Shown here one piece after another: positions 30,358 through 43,240 of a DNA stretch of 64,000 nt; the first letter of the stretch is position 1, and the number at the start of each line of letters is the position of its first letter. The position numbers were made by a program, and so were the translations under genes. The stretch comes from Deinococcus radiophilus (GTDB lineage Bacteria > Deinococcota > Deinococci > Deinococcales > Deinococcaceae), in the NCBI RefSeq assembly GCF_020889625.1, contig NZ_CP086381.1:124001-188000 (forward strand), in the 5' to 3' direction. The notes under the pieces are model-generated. The model had not been told where the DNA came from and did not search any database. It saw only the letters and a list, made by a program, of their open reading frames with translations.

Positions 30358-30666
30358 ACCCAGTCCTGGGGAAGGGGGAAGTTTGAGCCTTGCCCAGAAT
30401 CAACCACCTTCCTGATTGCCCAGATTTGATGTGCCGATCCAGCGGCGCCATAGCCTGATTCTCTGACAGAAATGTCAATTTGGCTGTCCTCCGGATGAGC
30501 CATGAACTGCAGTGCAGTTCCAAGCTCTCCGGTTTTTGTTGTCCAAATGATTCAAATCTACGTGCTGGCCGGGCTTCATCCGATCTTCAGAATGGACAGT
30601 TGGTTAAGCTGCAATTCACGACTGTGGCGAAAATCACCCATAGCCTTGGCAGCATAAGGAGTACTT
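30358..30666 (+). other. Intergenic region with a 17-base dyad
   Basis: 309 bases, AT-richer than the genes. GAACTGCA-G-TGCAGTTC (30504-30520) is a perfect dyad around one central base and looks like an operator. No ORF of note. A ribosome site AAGGAG precedes the next gene at 30667. Confidence 0.5.
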
Positions 30667-32439
30667 ATGAACCTACAAGATCAATTCAGTGCATTTTTCT
30701 CTAACCGTGTGGTTGAACTGCTGGCCGGAGCCGTCGGTCTGAACCCGGCCCAAGCTCAGATGGCCCTGCGCGCAATTTTGCCCCGTCAGCTGGATCACCT
30801 GGCCGACCTGGCCGACAATCCACAGACCGCCGTCGGCTTGGGCGACCTGTGGAGCATGGGGGACCTCTCGAACGACCCCGAAACGGCCCTGAGCTCCCCT
30901 GAAGGCATCAGCCGTCTGGAAAACCTGGGGCAGACCATGAGCAACCGTCTATTCGGCAATGGTGGCACCGGCAACTGGCTGGGCGACGCCGCGCAGCTGA
31001 TTGATGGCAACCAGAATGCTGCGACTCGCCTGAGCAACCTGGCCTTGCCTCTGCTCCTGAGCTTCCTGGGCCGCAGTGGCGTGACCGCGCAGAATGCTGC
31101 CAGCCAACTGACCGGTATGCGCGGCGCCCTGAGCGCCATGCTGCCCACAGCTGGATTGGCCGCTGGCACTGCTTCCGTGACCCCCAACCTGGGCAAAGGC
31201 GAAGTGATTGACTCGGTGGTCGCCCGCCCCGAGGTGGAAGTAGAGCGCGGCGCACCTGTGGCCGCCGCTGCCCCTACCCCAACCCCCGAGCCTGAGCGTC
31301 ACCTGGAAGCCGTACCCCCAGCGCCCGTGGTGACTGAGGAACGCAGCGGTTGCAACCCCCTGTGGCTGCTGCCCCTGCTGCTGCTGGCCGGTCTGGCCTG
31401 GTACTTGACGCAGAACCGCGCTGAACCCGTGCCTGCACCTACCCCGACCACCACCACCGAGCAGACCACCGAAACGACGACGACTGAGACCACCACGGCA
31501 ACAAGCACGGCGGATGAGGGCATTGTGGTCGCCAATGTGCAGGACGGAGCCGACCTGCCGATTGAGCCGTTCGTCCTGAGCGGAACCGCTCCAGCCGACG
31601 AAGTGATCACCATCACCAATCAAGACGGTGAAGTCCTGGCCACCGAAACGGCAGATGCCAGCGGCAACTGGGAAGCCCAGATGCCCGCCCCGCTGGAAGG
31701 CACCAACACCTACACCCTGACCGGTACTCCCAGCAACGCCACCAGCGAGTTTGCTGTGAACGGTGTGGCCGGCGCAGCAGCGACCGAAGGTGCAGCAGAG
31801 ACGACCGGAGCGACCACCACGACTGAGACTGCTGTGGTTCCTGTGGAGATCACCGATCCTGCCAGTGGCGCTGCTGTAGCCGCAGAGTCCTTCAACATTT
31901 CCGGTACGGGCCAGCCTAATGCCAGCTACTCACTGTTTGAAGATGGCGTCAATGTTGGCACCTTCTTTGCCGATGAAACCGGTGCCTGGACGGCAGACAT
32001 CACCGCCGCTCAAGAAGGTGAACGCAACTACATCCTGGTGGACGAGAACGGCAACCAAGTGGCTGAACTGCCCGTGGTCGTGAACGCTCCAGTGGCCTCG
32101 GCCGACTGCTCGGTCAACGATGTTCTGACGCTCTCGCTGGCTGACGGCGATACCGTAAGTGCACCCTTCCGCTTTGGCGGTACCGGCAGCGCCGAGAGCT
32201 ATCAGGTCCGCGTGTTCCGCGGAGCAGATCAGATCGGTGAGACGGAGGTAGACAACGGTGACAACTGTGCCTGGAGCTACCTGAGCCAGCCGGGCGGCAG
32301 AGAGGACGAAGTGGGTGAAATCCGTTATGAAGTGACCCCTGCTGGCGCTGATGCCCCCGAAGCCGACATCACCCTGAACGTGATTCAGAGCGGTGTGAAC
32401 TTTGAGAACGGCGAGTACGTCGGCCCGACGGGCAACTAA
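30667..32439 (+). CDS. DUF937 protein with membrane anchor and Ig-like repeats
   Basis: 590 residues. About 1-165 matches DUF937 (YidB-like helical domain; SRLENLGQTMSNRLFG, ATRLSNLALPLLLSFLGRS). A Pro-rich stretch leads to one transmembrane helix (about 231-248, PLWLLPLLLLAGLAWYL) preceded by Cys229, and then a Thr/Glu-rich linker (about 258-285). Three Ig-like/Big repeats of roughly 85-95 residues follow, the first two each built on GTxxxxxxxVxI...DxxGxW. The DUF937 part would be cytoplasmic and the repeats external, an architecture that suggests a link between cytoplasm and envelope. No function can be assigned. Confidence 0.8.
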   Translation: MNLQDQFSAFFSNRVVELLAGAVGLNPAQAQMALRAILPRQLDHLADLADNPQTAVGLGDLWSMGDLSNDPETALSSPEGISRLENLGQTMSNRLFGNGGTGNWLGDAAQLIDGNQNAATRLSNLALPLLLSFLGRSGVTAQNAASQLTGMRGALSAMLPTAGLAAGTASVTPNLGKGEVIDSVVARPEVEVERGAPVAAAAPTPTPEPERHLEAVPPAPVVTEERSGCNPLWLLPLLLLAGLAWYLTQNRAEPVPAPTPTTTTEQTTETTTTETTTATSTADEGIVVANVQDGADLPIEPFVLSGTAPADEVITITNQDGEVLATETADASGNWEAQMPAPLEGTNTYTLTGTPSNATSEFAVNGVAGAAATEGAAETTGATTTTETAVVPVEITDPASGAAVAAESFNISGTGQPNASYSLFEDGVNVGTFFADETGAWTADITAAQEGERNYILVDENGNQVAELPVVVNAPVASADCSVNDVLTLSLADGDTVSAPFRFGGTGSAESYQVRVFRGADQIGETEVDNGDNCAWSYLSQPGGREDEVGEIRYEVTPAGADAPEADITLNVIQSGVNFENGEYVGPTGN

Positions 32440-32462
32440 GCGTTCTCCCTTTCCTAAAAAGC

Positions 32463-32493
32463 CCCTTCCCATACAGCGTGGGAAGGGACTTTT
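32463..32493. terminator. Bidirectional terminator
   Basis: Perfect 9-bp stem CCCTTCCCA/TGGGAAGGG with a seven-base loop. It has a T-run on the plus side (32490-32493) and an A-run upstream (32456-32460) that gives T residues for the minus-strand metX message. Confidence 0.88.
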
Positions 32494-32513
32494 CTTGATG
32501 ACTGCTGAGGGCT

Positions 32514-33533
32514 TTAGTTTGATGCTTCCCAAAATTCCTGCACTACCCCTGGCAAGTGACCTGGGTCCATCAAGAAAGCGTCGTGACCGTGGGGACTATG
32601 CAGCTCCCAGTACTCACCGAAGGGCAACGTGGTCACCGAATCACGCACTTCCCGCGCCGTATACAGCAGATCACTGGAGATACCGATACCCAGCACCGGA
32701 ACCCGAATACTTGCCAATTCGCGGGCACTCGGCTGAAAGGCATCCATCGCCTGCGTGATGGCCAGATAGCTTTCCTCACTGAAACGGGCGGCCAGCTTTT
32801 CACCGTGATGCTGCAGGTAGCCCACCACTGGCTGCTCACCACTGGCGCGGTGTGGCTGCTTCTGGGCCAGACTTTCGGGGCTGCGGTAACTCAGTATGGC
32901 GATCTGGCGGGCCACCTTCAGGCCTTCACCACCAGGCGCCAGGGCAATGGCGTTCCGGGCTGCGGTATTCAGCCCCACTGCCCAGGGCGAGTGCCGCGCC
33001 GGGGCGGCAACGATCACGGCCCGGTCCACCATGTCAGGATTTTCCAGCAGCCAGGCATAGGCCAGCATACCGCCCATGCTGCACCCCACGATCTTGACCC
33101 GCCGCACGCCCAGATGCTCCAGCAATGCCCGGCCCGCCCGCGCCATGTCGCGCAGGCTGAGGGTCGCGCCCGGCGGCAGGTCTTCGGGGCCACTGCTCCC
33201 GTTGCAGCCGCCCAACACATTGCCGCAAATGATGAACTCGCGGCTGGGATCGAGCGGACGGCCCACACCCAGAAAGTCGGGCCACCAGGCGTGCACGGCG
33301 CTGTCACCCGTCAGGGCGTGCAGCACCAGCACCGCTTCTTCGGCGGGGCGGCCATAGGTATGATAGTTCACCTGAATGTCGTTGACCGCCAAGCCGCAGT
33401 CCAGCAGCAGCGGCCCCGCGCGGAACAGCTTGACGTGCGCGAACGACACCTGTGAACGCACCGCCGCTTCTTGCACCATCGGAGATTCGGAGTAATCGTA
33501 GTCGAAGCTGGGTCTGGTCAGAGACGCGGTCAT
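32514..33533 (-). CDS. metX: Homoserine O-acetyltransferase
   Basis: 339-residue alpha/beta hydrolase from the ATG at 33533, which has AGGAGA eight bases upstream. A GTG at 33572, overlapping the metY stop, is the alternative. The nucleophile elbow is GCSMGG (Ser152), where most MetX proteins have GGSMGG; the acid Asp288 (SSDLLYT) and His317 (PHGHDAF) complete the triad. [13 protein letters not shown] and [12 protein letters not shown] are family marks. It acetylates homoserine for MetY. It is downstream of metY in one minus-strand operon under a SAM riboswitch. Confidence 0.92.
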   Translation of the reverse strand: MTASLTRPSFDYDYSESPMVQEAAVRSQVSFAHVKLFRAGPLLLDCGLAVNDIQVNYHTYGRPAEEAVLVLHALTGDSAVHAWWPDFLGVGRPLDPSREFIICGNVLGGCNGSSGPEDLPPGATLSLRDMARAGRALLEHLGVRRVKIVGCSMGGMLAYAWLLENPDMVDRAVIVAAPARHSPWAVGLNTAARNAIALAPGGEGLKVARQIAILSYRSPESLAQKQPHRASGEQPVVGYLQHHGEKLAARFSEESYLAITQAMDAFQPSARELASIRVPVLGIGISSDLLYTAREVRDSVTTLPFGEYWELHSPHGHDAFLMDPGHLPGVVQEFWEASN

Positions 33534-33568
33534 GTCGGTTTCTCCTGTATCCGGGGCGTCTGAAGCGC

Positions 33569-34891
33569 TCACAGTGACCTTAGCGCCCCGGCAAAATCGG
33601 CCTGAATGTCGCTGATGTGCTCAATGCCCAGCGACACGCGCACCAGCCCCGGCGTAACGCCCGCCGTGAGTTGTTGCTCGGCGTTCAGCTGCGAGTGGGT
33701 GGTACTGGCCGGGTGAATCGCCAGGGTGCGGTTATCGCCCACGTTGGCGACATGCTCGGTGAGCTGCAGGGCATCAATCAACCCCCGGCCGGCGTCTACA
33801 CCGCCTTCCAGCTCGAAGGTCAGCACACTGCCCGCCCCACGCGGCAGGTATTTCTGTGCGGCCTGGTACGACGGATGCTGTGGCAAGCCGGGATAGACCA
33901 CGCCGCTTACACCCGGCTGGGCCTGCAGCCACCCCGCCAGGGCCAGGGCATTCTGCGCCTGTCGCTCAGCCCGCAAAGAGAGGGTCTGCACCCCCTGAAT
34001 AAACTGCCAGGCCTGCTGCGGGGCCAGCGTGCTTCCGAAATCGCGCAGGCCTTCGGTGCGGGCGCGAATGGCAAAAGCCACGTTCGGCAGGCCCAGAGGG
34101 TTGCCCTCGCCAAAGGTGTCCCAGAATTTCAGGCCGTGATAGCTGGGCGTGCCTTCGCTGAACAGGGGATAACGCCCCTGCCCCCAGTCGAAGTTACCGC
34201 CGTCCACGATGATCCCGCCGATGCCGTTGCCGTGACCGCCGATCCACTTGCTCAGCGACTCCACCACCACAGTGGCTCCGTGCCGCAGCGGCTGGCAGAA
34301 GTAGCCGCCCGCACCGAAGGTGTTGTCCACGACCAGCGCCACACCGTGTGCGTGGCCCACCGCCGCCAGCCCTGCAAAGTCGGGAACGTTCAGCGCGGGG
34401 TTGCCCAGCGTCTCGACGTACAGGGCGCGGGTGCGGTCATCAATCAGCGCGGCGAACTCCTCAGGGCGCTGCTCACGCGAGGTGAAACGCACCTCGATGC
34501 CCAGGCGCTGCAAGGTCACGCGGAACTGGTTGGATGTGCCGCCGTACAGGTTGGGCGAGGACACGATGTTGTCCCCCGCCTGCGCCAGATTGGTGATGGC
34601 GATGAACTGCGCGGCGTGCCCACTGCTTACGGCCACCGCCGCCGTGCCGCCTTCGAGGGCCGCTACGCGGTCTTCCAGCACGGCGTTGGTGGGGTTGGTC
34701 AGGCGCGAATAGATGTTGCCAAAGGCCCGCAGCCCGAACAGGTCGGCGGCGTGCTCAGCAGATTCGAAGACATACGAGTTGGTCGGGTAGATGGGCACAG
34801 CCTGTGATCCGGTGGCCGGATCTGGCTGCTGACCGGCGTGCACCTGCAACGTCTCGAAGTGGGGGGTGTCGGCGGGGGGAATCTGGGTCAT
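33569..34891 (-). CDS. metY: O-acetylhomoserine sulfhydrylase (aminocarboxypropyltransferase)
   Basis: 440-residue PLP enzyme of the Cys/Met metabolism family. The cofactor lysine is Lys215 in [12 protein letters not shown]; the N-terminal motifs are [10 protein letters not shown] and IYPTNSYVF, with [16 protein letters not shown] and the C-terminal [12 protein letters not shown]. It joins O-acetylhomoserine with sulfide to make homocysteine in one step. Length and motifs fit MetY rather than MetB. First gene of the metY-metX operon; its leader holds a SAM-I riboswitch followed by a terminator-like hairpin. Confidence 0.93.
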   Translation of the reverse strand: MTQIPPADTPHFETLQVHAGQQPDPATGSQAVPIYPTNSYVFESAEHAADLFGLRAFGNIYSRLTNPTNAVLEDRVAALEGGTAAVAVSSGHAAQFIAITNLAQAGDNIVSSPNLYGGTSNQFRVTLQRLGIEVRFTSREQRPEEFAALIDDRTRALYVETLGNPALNVPDFAGLAAVGHAHGVALVVDNTFGAGGYFCQPLRHGATVVVESLSKWIGGHGNGIGGIIVDGGNFDWGQGRYPLFSEGTPSYHGLKFWDTFGEGNPLGLPNVAFAIRARTEGLRDFGSTLAPQQAWQFIQGVQTLSLRAERQAQNALALAGWLQAQPGVSGVVYPGLPQHPSYQAAQKYLPRGAGSVLTFELEGGVDAGRGLIDALQLTEHVANVGDNRTLAIHPASTTHSQLNAEQQLTAGVTPGLVRVSLGIEHISDIQADFAGALRSL

Positions 34892-34974
34892 GATGGCTCT
34901 CCTAGAGACTGAGACAGCTTGGACAGCTGATGGTCTGGTCCGGGGGCCGCTTCACGCAGCAGTGTGCCGCGCTA

Positions 34975-35001
34975 CGAAAACGGCCCTCTCGCGGGAGAGG
35001 G
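34975..35001 (-). terminator. Candidate expression-platform terminator of the metY SAM riboswitch
   Basis: Read on the minus strand: stem CCCTCTC/GAGAGGG (35001-34995 and 34990-34984) with a four-base loop, then CCGTTTTCG. It lies about 60 bases downstream of the aptamer and about 90 bases before the metY start. Confidence 0.5.
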
Positions 35002-35058
35002 TTGGGCAAGAATACGGGTGTTCCGAGTACGAACCGTCCGCAGGTCAGAAAAAGCCTT

Positions 35059-35188
35059 CCCTCATCGTTCCTTACAGCTGGGTCATCGTAACCGGGTCTG
35101 CAAGGCTGGCGGGAGCACCGGGAGCGTAATGAGGCTCTGGTTGCCGCGCCGTCAACAAGCCAGGTCTCTCGGGCGCTTCTAAATGAGG
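35059..35188 (-). ncRNA. SAM-I (S-box) riboswitch upstream of metY-metX
   Basis: On the minus strand the closing helix CTCAT (35187-35183) pairs with GATGAG near 35060-35065. Between them are the S-box signatures in order: CGAGAGACCTGGC, GCGCGGCAACC with AGAGCC, and GGTGCTCCCGCCAGC. Binding of S-adenosylmethionine should favour termination and so reduce homocysteine synthesis when methionine is plentiful. A longer-than-usual P3/P4 region makes the aptamer about 130 bases. Confidence 0.9.
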
Positions 35189-35212
35189 CTCCGCTTGCGG
35201 GAGCTGAGTGCT

Positions 35213-35242
35213 ACCGTAGCAGCCGCCCAGACGCCCTGTCAA
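35213..35242 (-). promoter_or_regulatory. Promoter of the metY-metX transcript
   Basis: Minus strand: TTGACA (35242-35237), 18 bases, TACGGT (35218-35213). Transcription would start about 20 bases before the riboswitch helix. Same -35 and 18-base spacing as the his and metNIQ promoters. Confidence 0.65.
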
Positions 35243-35437
35243 CGGTAAGGTGGGTTGGCCTGAGGTGCGGTGGCCCATCTACGCCGCACCAAGCTGGGTC
35301 AAGCGCCCACGCACTTGACGCCTCCCCCACTCACACCCGATAGTGTCGGTTGAGTACGGACCCGGTCACGCGCCCTGCGCTGGCCCAACCGCAATCCAGC
35401 CCCGCCTTTCCTCGTGTACCCCACGAGGAGATTTGAC

Positions 35438-36286
35438 ATGACACACATTCCTCACATTTCCGTCGAACTGGTCCCACGCACCCGGCAGAGCATCGAAGCC
35501 GAGCTGCAGCAGCTGAAGGCCCTCTGGCCGGGCATCACCACCGTGAATGTGCCAGACCTGGACCACTTGGAGCTAGGCAGCTGCGAAAGTTGTGCATTGC
35601 CGGGCGCGCAGGGCCTGACCCGCATTCCGCACCTGCGGTCCTCGCGGGTGGATGTCAGCGACCTGGGCCGCTTACTGCGCCGCCTGGACGAGTTGGAGCT
35701 GACCGAAGTGCTGGTGGTGCGCGGCGATCCACCCAAGGATGGGCGGCCCGTGCATGACACCAGCAGCGTGGAACTGATCCGGGCGCTCAAGGCGGCGCGG
35801 CCTGACCTGAAAGTCCACGCGGCGCTGGACCCTTACCGTCAGAGCCTGCAAGACGAGCAGCTGTACGCCCTGAAAAAAATCGAGGCGGGCGCAGCAAGTC
35901 TCTTTACCCAGCCACTGTTCGACACCCGCCTGATGGAAGTGTTTGGGGAAATGCTACCGGGCGTGCCGATCTACTGGGGCATTACCAACGTCAGCACTGA
36001 GCGGTCCAAGGCCTACTGGGTGACGCGCAACCGGGCGGTATTTCCGAAATCCTTCGAGCCGACACTGGAGTGGTGTACTGCTTTTGCCCGCGAAGCCGTG
36101 CAGCACGCGCAAGAGACGCACAGCCACCTGTACTTTATGCCGATCCGCACTGAACTGCGTGATTTCCTGGGCGCGGTCATTCCACCGGCAGGCGGTGGCA
36201 CCGACCCCGAAGGTCAGGGTGAATCTGGAGCTGTAAATGGTGTGCTGGCCGACCAGAGCGGACGCCAGGCCAGTGCTTTTGGATAA
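35438..36286 (+). CDS. metF: Methylenetetrahydrofolate reductase
   Basis: 282 residues from the ATG at 35438, which has GAGGAG eight bases upstream; an in-frame GTG at 35414 is less likely. FAD-dependent TIM barrel: N-terminal SVELVPRT with the FEFFPP-position strand, VLVVRGDPPKDGRPV (cofactor region), HAALDPYRQSL and the MTHFR-type FTQPLFDTR. It reduces methylene-THF to methyl-THF, the methyl donor for MetH encoded 183 bases downstream. The last ~30 residues are Gly-rich and variable. Somewhat shorter than the 290-300 of typical bacterial MetF. Confidence 0.85.
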   Translation: MTHIPHISVELVPRTRQSIEAELQQLKALWPGITTVNVPDLDHLELGSCESCALPGAQGLTRIPHLRSSRVDVSDLGRLLRRLDELELTEVLVVRGDPPKDGRPVHDTSSVELIRALKAARPDLKVHAALDPYRQSLQDEQLYALKKIEAGAASLFTQPLFDTRLMEVFGEMLPGVPIYWGITNVSTERSKAYWVTRNRAVFPKSFEPTLEWCTAFAREAVQHAQETHSHLYFMPIRTELRDFLGAVIPPAGGGTDPEGQGESGAVNGVLADQSGRQASAFG

Positions 36287-36289
36287 ACT

Positions 36290-36312
36290 CCAGGGTACTC
36301 CTGGTGCGTTTT
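36290..36312 (+). terminator. Weak hairpin after metF
   Basis: CCAGG-gtact-CCTGG followed by TGCG and TTTT. The stem is only five base pairs. Confidence 0.35.
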
Positions 36313-36469
36313 GTGACACGCCTAAATCGCTGGTCCACTGATCTGATCGACAACTCACCGGAGACGGGGACCAGCTCAAATCACGTACGAAAGGCTCTGG
36401 TGGGCGCTGCTGTTTGAAGCTCCCATCCCCCAGCCTCCACGGCTCATACCCAACGTTAGGACGTTTGCC

Positions 36470-40144
<3,675 letters not shown>

Positions 40145-40255
40145 GCCACTCGGTTCCAATCTGGCCGACGGATAAGAAGAGCACTCCCGTTAAAGTGGCT
40201 GCGGTAAAATTCACCGGAGCCGCTTATCTTCTCTTCACTGGTCAAAAGGAGTGAC

Positions 40256-41005
40256 TCATCCCAGCGCGGCTTGCAGGTCGGTGAGGCTCACTCCAGTGGT
40301 GGGGGCATCCAGAGCCACCTCACCCTGTCGCAGGGCGACCACCCGCTCACCCAGTTCCAGAGCTTCCTCAAGGTGGTGGGTCACAAAGACCACCGTAATG
40401 CCCTGGGCACGCCAGATCTCCAACAACTCACTGCTCAGACGGGCGCGGGTATTCACATCTAGCGCGCTGAAAGGCTCGTCCAGCAGCAACAGGCCGGGTC
40501 GGGTGGCCAGTGCCCGCGCCAAGCTGACCCGCTGCCGCTGTCCGCCGCTCAGCTCGTGAACACGGCGTCCCGCCATTTCCGGCAGCCCCACCAAGGCCAG
40601 GGCGTCCGCTACCCGGCGGGCCTGTTCGGCACGGCTCAGACCACGCAGACCAAAGCTCACGTTGCCGCCGACGGTCAACCAGGGAAACAGCGCTGCTTCC
40701 TGCTGCACCAGGGTCAGCCGGGGATGCGGGCCTTTCACAGTCGCCCCATCCAACCGGATGTCACCCGTCTGGGGGCGCAGAAAGCCGGCCAACAGGTTCA
40801 GCAGGGTGCTTTTGCCGCTGCCTGAAGGACCAACGACGCACAGAAACTCTCCTGGGGCCACTCGCAGATCCAACGGGCCCAGACCCGCAGCGGTCACCTG
40901 GCCGCGCCCGGTGCGGTAACGGTAAGTCACATCCTGTAACTCCAGGGCAGCGCCGAGGCCCTGCGGAGATAGACTCTCTGTCCTCTGCATCGTTCCTCCG
41001 GTCAT
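40256..41005 (-). CDS. ABC transporter ATPase of the nitrate/sulfonate/taurine group
   Basis: 249 residues: Walker [11 protein letters not shown]-loop [14 protein letters not shown], signature [15 protein letters not shown], Walker [13 protein letters not shown] and switch histidine [10 protein letters not shown]. The pattern matches SsuB/TauB-like importer ATPases. It overlaps the permease gene upstream by four bases. The cognate binding-protein gene is divergent at 42064. Placement inside a methionine region hints at a sulfur compound, but HMP or nitrate-like substrates cannot be excluded. Confidence 0.88.
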   Translation of the reverse strand: MTGGTMQRTESLSPQGLGAALELQDVTYRYRTGRGQVTAAGLGPLDLRVAPGEFLCVVGPSGSGKSTLLNLLAGFLRPQTGDIRLDGATVKGPHPRLTLVQQEAALFPWLTVGGNVSFGLRGLSRAEQARRVADALALVGLPEMAGRRVHELSGGQRQRVSLARALATRPGLLLLDEPFSALDVNTRARLSSELLEIWRAQGITVVFVTHHLEEALELGERVVALRQGEVALDAPTTGVSLTDLQAALG

Positions 41006-41877
41006 GAATTCACCTCCAGGCCATAGTCGCGCCGCACACGACCCTCAACGCGTCTCAGCAATGCATCAAACAGGCCACCGATCAGGCCGATGATCAGGAT
41101 GGTTGCCAGCACCAGTGCCACGTTGGCGGTGTTGCGGCCCACTTCCAGCTGTTCACCCAGGCTGCTGGCCCCAGCAATGAGGAGCTCACCGCCGATCAAG
41201 GCGCGCCAGGCAAAGCTCCAGGCGGTCCGCAGCCCTCCCAGAATGCTGGGCAAGGCCGCTGGCAACAGCACCCGCAGCGTCAGCGCCGGACCACTGGCCC
41301 CCAGGGTTCGTCCGGCCATTCGCAGGGCCGGCGGAACATTGAGCAACGCCCCTGACACCGCCAGTGCCACCGGAATCAGCGCCTCCAAAATTACGACAGC
41401 CAGCACTGCCGACTGATTCAGCCCAAAGAAGAGGATGGCGAACGGCACGAAAGCGATGCTGGGCACGCTCTGAATCCCGGTCAGGTAAGCGCCCAATGTC
41501 ATCCGCAGCGGCGCGAGAATCCCCATCAGCACACCCAACACGCCGCCGATCACCAGGGCGATGCCATACCCAGTCAGAACCCGGCCCAAGCTGCCGAAGA
41601 TGGCGTTCAGCAGTTTGCCGTCCTGTGGCCCACTGCCCCACAGCCCATAGCCAATTTCCGTCCACACGGCGCTGGGACTGGGAAAGACATAGGGCGGGTA
41701 AAGCTTGAGCACATCTGTCACCAGCCACCAGACCGCCAGCAGGAAAAGCAGCCCGCCGATTTGCCAGGCCATGGCCTGCCAGCGCCCCGCCGAATGTGCT
41801 GGCGGGGACGACACAGCTGAGGGCGGCGGGTCGTATGAATTGGTATTTCTAGGGCCGGAAGCGGAGGAATGGGTCAT
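41002..41877 (-). CDS. ABC transporter permease of the nitrate/sulfonate/taurine group
   Basis: 291 residues from the ATG at 41877, with AGGAAG upstream; in-frame codons further up lie in the AT-rich promoter region. About six membrane helices after a Ser/Pro-rich N-terminus. The cytoplasmic EAA loop reads [42 protein letters not shown], typical of SsuC/TauC permeases. It forms the membrane channel for the ATPase encoded next to it. Confidence 0.88.
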   Translation of the reverse strand: MTHSSASGPRNTNSYDPPPSAVSSPPAHSAGRWQAMAWQIGGLLFLLAVWWLVTDVLKLYPPYVFPSPSAVWTEIGYGLWGSGPQDGKLLNAIFGSLGRVLTGYGIALVIGGVLGVLMGILAPLRMTLGAYLTGIQSVPSIAFVPFAILFFGLNQSAVLAVVILEALIPVALAVSGALLNVPPALRMAGRTLGASGPALTLRVLLPAALPSILGGLRTAWSFAWRALIGGELLIAGASSLGEQLEVGRNTANVALVLATILIIGLIGGLFDALLRRVEGRVRRDYGLEVNS

Positions 41878-42063
41878 CTGATACTTCCTGGGGAGAGGGA
41901 GGCAATGGAAAGAGTGGACAGGGACTGGCAATGATATGCCTTGACTTGATAAAAGATATAATGCTAAACAATACCTCACCTGTGGCCAGGGGTACACTTT
42001 GCAGCCACAGCTCACTTCAATTGCCGGGTCAGGCCTGATCTCGGCTGCCCCAGAGGTCTATTT
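41878..42063. promoter_or_regulatory. Divergent control region of the sulfonate-type ABC transporter
   Basis: The region contains an AT-rich core with TATAAT at 41957-41962 and an inverted repeat CTGTGGC (41980-41986) / GCCACAG (42004-42010). It separates the permease/ATPase pair from the binding-protein gene. No SAM riboswitch signature was found. A matching -35 for the TATAAT at normal spacing is not evident. Confidence 0.4.
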
Positions 42064-43161
42064 ATGTTCCAAGTGCCTACCGCTCATCAGCCTCTTCACC
42101 TCTCCCCTGCCCTGAGTCGCAGCACCCTGCTGGGCGTGCTGACCCTTTTACTGATGGCCTGCTCACCTCAGCCGGAAGCGTCCACTACACCAGCCAGCAA
42201 TGACACCACTACGGCCACCTCCGCCGAAACTGACGCAAGCGGGACCGAGGCGGCAGAGCTGCGCCTGGGTGTCTTTCCAAACGTGACCCATACAGCGGGC
42301 CTGGTCGGAATCCATGAAGGTACCTTTCAAAAGAGCTTGGGGGGCACGGCCCTGAAGGTCAGTCACTTCGCCAACGGCTCTCAGATCAATGAAGCCTTTG
42401 CGGCTGGAGCACTGGACGCTGCCTACGTGGGCCTCGGCCCGGCCATGAATGCCTTTATGCAGGGCGTACCGCTCAAGATCTACGCTGGAGCGGCCAAAGC
42501 GGGGGCAGTTCTGGTAGCCCGCGAGGGCAGCGACGTGGAGGACGTGCCAGGGCTGAGTGGCGCGGCGGTGGCGGTGCCTACCCGTGGCTCTACCCAGGAC
42601 ATCAGCTTGCGTCACCTGCTGCACGAAAATGGCCTGGCCGCCACCGATGAAGGCGGCGACGTGACCATCGTGCCGATCAATCCGGCTGACATGCCCGCCG
42701 CGTTCAGCACCGGCCAGGTCGAAGCGGCACTGGTTCAGGAACCCTGGGGCGTGGTGCTGGAAAATCAGGGCGGCAAGTTGATCGTGGACGAGCGCGGTAT
42801 CTGGGCCGATGGTGACTACACCACGACCGTGCTGGTCGTCAGCACCGAGTACGCCGAGCAGCACCCAGAGGCCCTGCGCGGACTGCTGGCTGGACACCTG
42901 AAAGCCGTGAATCTGGTGACCGAGCAACCTGACGTAACGGTCAAAGCTGTAGCGGATCAGATTGAGGAAATGACCGATAAACGTCCAGCCGACGACGAGC
43001 TAGAAGCTGCCCTAGCGCGCACCGACGTCAGCTGGGATATCAATCTGGATAGTATGGGTGAATACGCTGCACTGAACGAAGAAGCTGGATTTGCGCGTCA
43101 GTCGCCCGACCTGAACGAGCTGGTAGACCTCAGTGTGATCAAGGAACTGGCGGGCGAGTAA
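42064..43161 (+). CDS. ABC transporter substrate-binding lipoprotein, SsuA/NMT1 type
   Basis: 365 residues with a lipoprotein signal (LLLMAC, Cys33) and a Thr/Ala-rich linker. The two-lobed NitT/TauT binding fold follows (about 60-360): [57 protein letters not shown] and [16 protein letters not shown]. It would capture the ligand outside the inner membrane for the divergent permease and ATPase. The ligand is unproven; aliphatic sulfonates or similar are suggested by family and by the methionine neighbourhood. Confidence 0.87.
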   Translation: MFQVPTAHQPLHLSPALSRSTLLGVLTLLLMACSPQPEASTTPASNDTTTATSAETDASGTEAAELRLGVFPNVTHTAGLVGIHEGTFQKSLGGTALKVSHFANGSQINEAFAAGALDAAYVGLGPAMNAFMQGVPLKIYAGAAKAGAVLVAREGSDVEDVPGLSGAAVAVPTRGSTQDISLRHLLHENGLAATDEGGDVTIVPINPADMPAAFSTGQVEAALVQEPWGVVLENQGGKLIVDERGIWADGDYTTTVLVVSTEYAEQHPEALRGLLAGHLKAVNLVTEQPDVTVKAVADQIEEMTDKRPADDELEAALARTDVSWDINLDSMGEYAALNEEAGFARQSPDLNELVDLSVIKELAGE

Positions 43162-43186
43162 GGCCAGAAAGTCCACTCGGAAGGCA

Positions 43187-43240
43187 AGCCAACAACAGGC
43201 CGCACCTGGATATGACCCAGGGTGCGGCCTGTTGTTGGCT
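43187..43240. terminator. 20-bp perfect hairpin between convergent genes
   Basis: AGCCAACAACAGGCCGCACC (43187-43206) pairs completely with 43221-43240 around a 14-base loop. There is no T-run. It ends exactly at the stop codon of the GH3 gene and 26 bases after the binding-protein stop. Confidence 0.8.

Noticed and set aside
32556..33455. 299-codon plus-strand frame opposite metX
   Set aside because: Antisense shadow: the minus-strand protein has an intact catalytic triad and family motifs throughout.
36287..36469. Possible cobalamin or SAM riboswitch before metH
   Set aside because: None of the signature boxes of either class could be found in the 183 bases.
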